A stretch of 6,606 nucleotides of DNA from Acidobacteriaceae bacterium (GTDB lineage Bacteria > Acidobacteriota > Terriglobia > Terriglobales > SbA1), in assembly GCA_003156615.1 (NCBI GenBank), contig PMHI01000332.1:5379-11984 (forward strand), in the 5' to 3' direction. Made by a program: the position numbers and the translations under genes. Each line of letters starts with the position of its first letter. The stretch's first letter is position 1. Under the pieces are notes generated by a model. The model ran no database searches, was not told the origin of the DNA, and was given only the letters and a program-made list of their open reading frames with translations. This document shows positions 5,476-6,606 of this stretch, one piece after another.

Positions 5476-6606
5476 CTATTTCCCCGAAGGCTTTTTCCCA
5501 TCGAACTTATCGTTGTTGATGAAAGGTTCCGGATTCTTCGGTCCGGGCGGGGCTTCGGTGTTAGGCGAGACCCGATGCACCGTACAAAGGACCATCAGCT
5601 CCGAGTTGCTCCTCTGGAGACTCTTACTCTTGAAAAAGGCACCCAGGATCGGAATGTCCCCCAGGCCGGGAACCTTGTTCCAAATATCGGTGACACGATT
5701 ATCGATCAAACCGGCGATGACGAAACTTTGCCCATCCCTCAACTCGAATTCGGTCTCAGCCTTGCGCGTGCTCAAAGCCGGGACGGTGAAGCCGGAAATG
5801 GTGAGCGCGTCGGCGAAATCCAGCGTGCTGACTTCCGGAGCAACCGTGAGGTGAATGTTGCCGTTGGGCATGATCACGGGGGTGAATTCGAGCCGCACGC
5901 CAAACTCCTTGAAGGAGATGGTCACAGCCGTAAACCCTGCACCGGGCTGCACGATGGGGAAGGGGAATTGGCCGCCCGCGAGGAAGCTGGCTTTCTTGCC
6001 ATTGACCGCGATGAGATTGGGCTCGGCCAGAATCTGAAGCAGATTCTTGGTCTGCAGCGCCTCGATCACGGTGCCCAGATGGATATTGGGCTGAAACAGA
6101 AACAGATTGAGAACGTTGCTGATGGTTTGGGTGGCTGAGTAGGGGGGGCTTTGTCCTTGAGTTTGGGCGATCGATTGGGAGGCGAAGCCGCCGTATTGGC
6201 CGGTGGTTGAGGTTCCGACCAAATTGCCGGCGCCGGTGGAAAAGATATTGGCCCCCAGTTGGGTCAATGCGGTACGGTCGACCTCGGCGAACTTCACCTC
6301 CAGCAGGACTTCCTGCGCGCCTACCGGCCCGAAGGTGAGCACGTTGACCACATTCTTCGAATAAGCGGACGCCAGTTCTCCAGCACGCTTGGCGACATCC
6401 TCCGTGGTAACGTGACCGGAAAGAACAATGGCGGCGCGGGAAGGCGTGACGGAGATCTGTTCCTCGGGGAAGACGCGATGTTCTTCTTCGGCGCAGGCGC
6501 TGACATCCACATCCACGCGGAGATCGAAGCTGCGCGAGCGTTCGTTTTCGTCCCAGATGATCAGGGAGACTTCGCCCGGGGCTCGCCCGTGAACCAGGAT
6601 CTGGGT
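5476..6606 (-). CDS. cpaC: Tad pilus outer-membrane secretin CpaC/RcpA, C-terminal part (5' end outside window)
   Basis: This is the secretin that forms the outer-membrane channel for the Flp pilus. The frame is open to the right edge, giving 376 visible residues ending at a TAG (5478-5476); the true start is beyond the window. A GTG at 6516 lies inside the protein, because the 30 codons before it continue a typical pilus secretin N-terminal domain (HGRAPGEVSLIIWD, about residues 6-19). A BON-like segment follows at about 55-92. The secretin core then runs from LLEVKFAEVDR (101-111) through ILAEPNLIAVNGKKASFLAGG (192-212) to the C-terminal signature VPGLGDIPILGAFF (312-325). A polar Gly/Ser/Thr/Gln-rich insert lies at about 124-160. 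The hydrophilic tail (about 348-376) is rich in Pro, Asn and Lys. The usual Thr-Pro after the last beta strand reads Thr-Val (342-343). A signal peptide would be in the missing part. First visible gene of the operon. Confidence 0.93.
   Translation of the reverse strand, partial: TQILVHGRAPGEVSLIIWDENERSRSFDLRVDVDVSACAEEEHRVFPEEQISVTPSRAAIVLSGHVTTEDVAKRAGELASAYSKNVVNVLTFGPVGAQEVLLEVKFAEVDRTALTQLGANIFSTGAGNLVGTSTTGQYGGFASQSIAQTQGQSPPYSATQTISNVLNLFLFQPNIHLGTVIEALQTKNLLQILAEPNLIAVNGKKASFLAGGQFPFPIVQPGAGFTAVTISFKEFGVRLEFTPVIMPNGNIHLTVAPEVSTLDFADALTISGFTVPALSTRKAETEFELRDGQSFVIAGLIDNRVTDIWNKVPGLGDIPILGAFFKSKSLQRSNSELMVLCTVHRVSPNTEAPPGPKNPEPFINNDKFDGKKPSGK

Noticed and set aside
6514..6516. GTG at 6516 as the start of the secretin
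   Set aside because: The frame continues to the window edge with typical secretin N-domain residues, so the gene is cut by the edge rather than starting here.

Overview
The window holds most of a Tad (tight adherence, type IVc) pilus operon. Every gene I can support lies on the minus strand, so transcription runs from base 6606 down to base 1. In that order the genes are: the C-terminal part of the secretin CpaC/RcpA (cut by the right edge), the MinD-like localisation ATPase CpaE/TadZ, the assembly ATPase CpaF/TadA, the two inner-membrane platform proteins TadB and TadC, a small DUF192 protein, and the start of a one-helix membrane protein with a TonB-like layout (cut by the left edge). The flp prepilin, prepilin peptidase, cpaB/rcpC and tadE-like pseudopilin genes are not here. 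They may lie outside the window.

Organism: GC is high but not extreme. The secretin points to a two-membrane (diderm) bacterium. The CpaE P-loop variant, a DUF192 gene directly after tadC, and the wording of the last protein (VIYYSGDELPRTEDLGG) fit my recollection of Acidobacteriota Tad loci. This placement is an inference from memory, not a search.

Layout: 6606-5476 secretin; 76-bp gap with a Shine-Dalgarno (SD) sequence; 5399-4227 cpaE; 6-bp gap; 4220-2925 cpaF; 147-bp gap; 2777-1806 tadB; 2-bp gap; 1803-901 tadC; 43-bp gap; 857-474 DUF192; 45-bp gap; 428-1 TonB-like protein. The spacing suggests one transcription unit. The only sizeable non-coding stretch, between cpaF and tadB, holds an imperfect inverted repeat built from heptamers related to TTGATTG. 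I see no convincing promoter or intrinsic terminator, no RNA gene, no CRISPR array and no insertion sequence. No stretch over 300 bases lacks a gene.

How the genes work together: CpaE is expected to place the machine in the cell. CpaF hydrolyses ATP on the cytoplasmic face and drives the TadB/TadC platform, which pushes Flp pilin through the periplasm and out through the CpaC channel. The roles of the DUF192 protein and the TonB-like protein are unknown. Their position makes them candidate accessory factors and the most interesting part of an otherwise recognisable locus.
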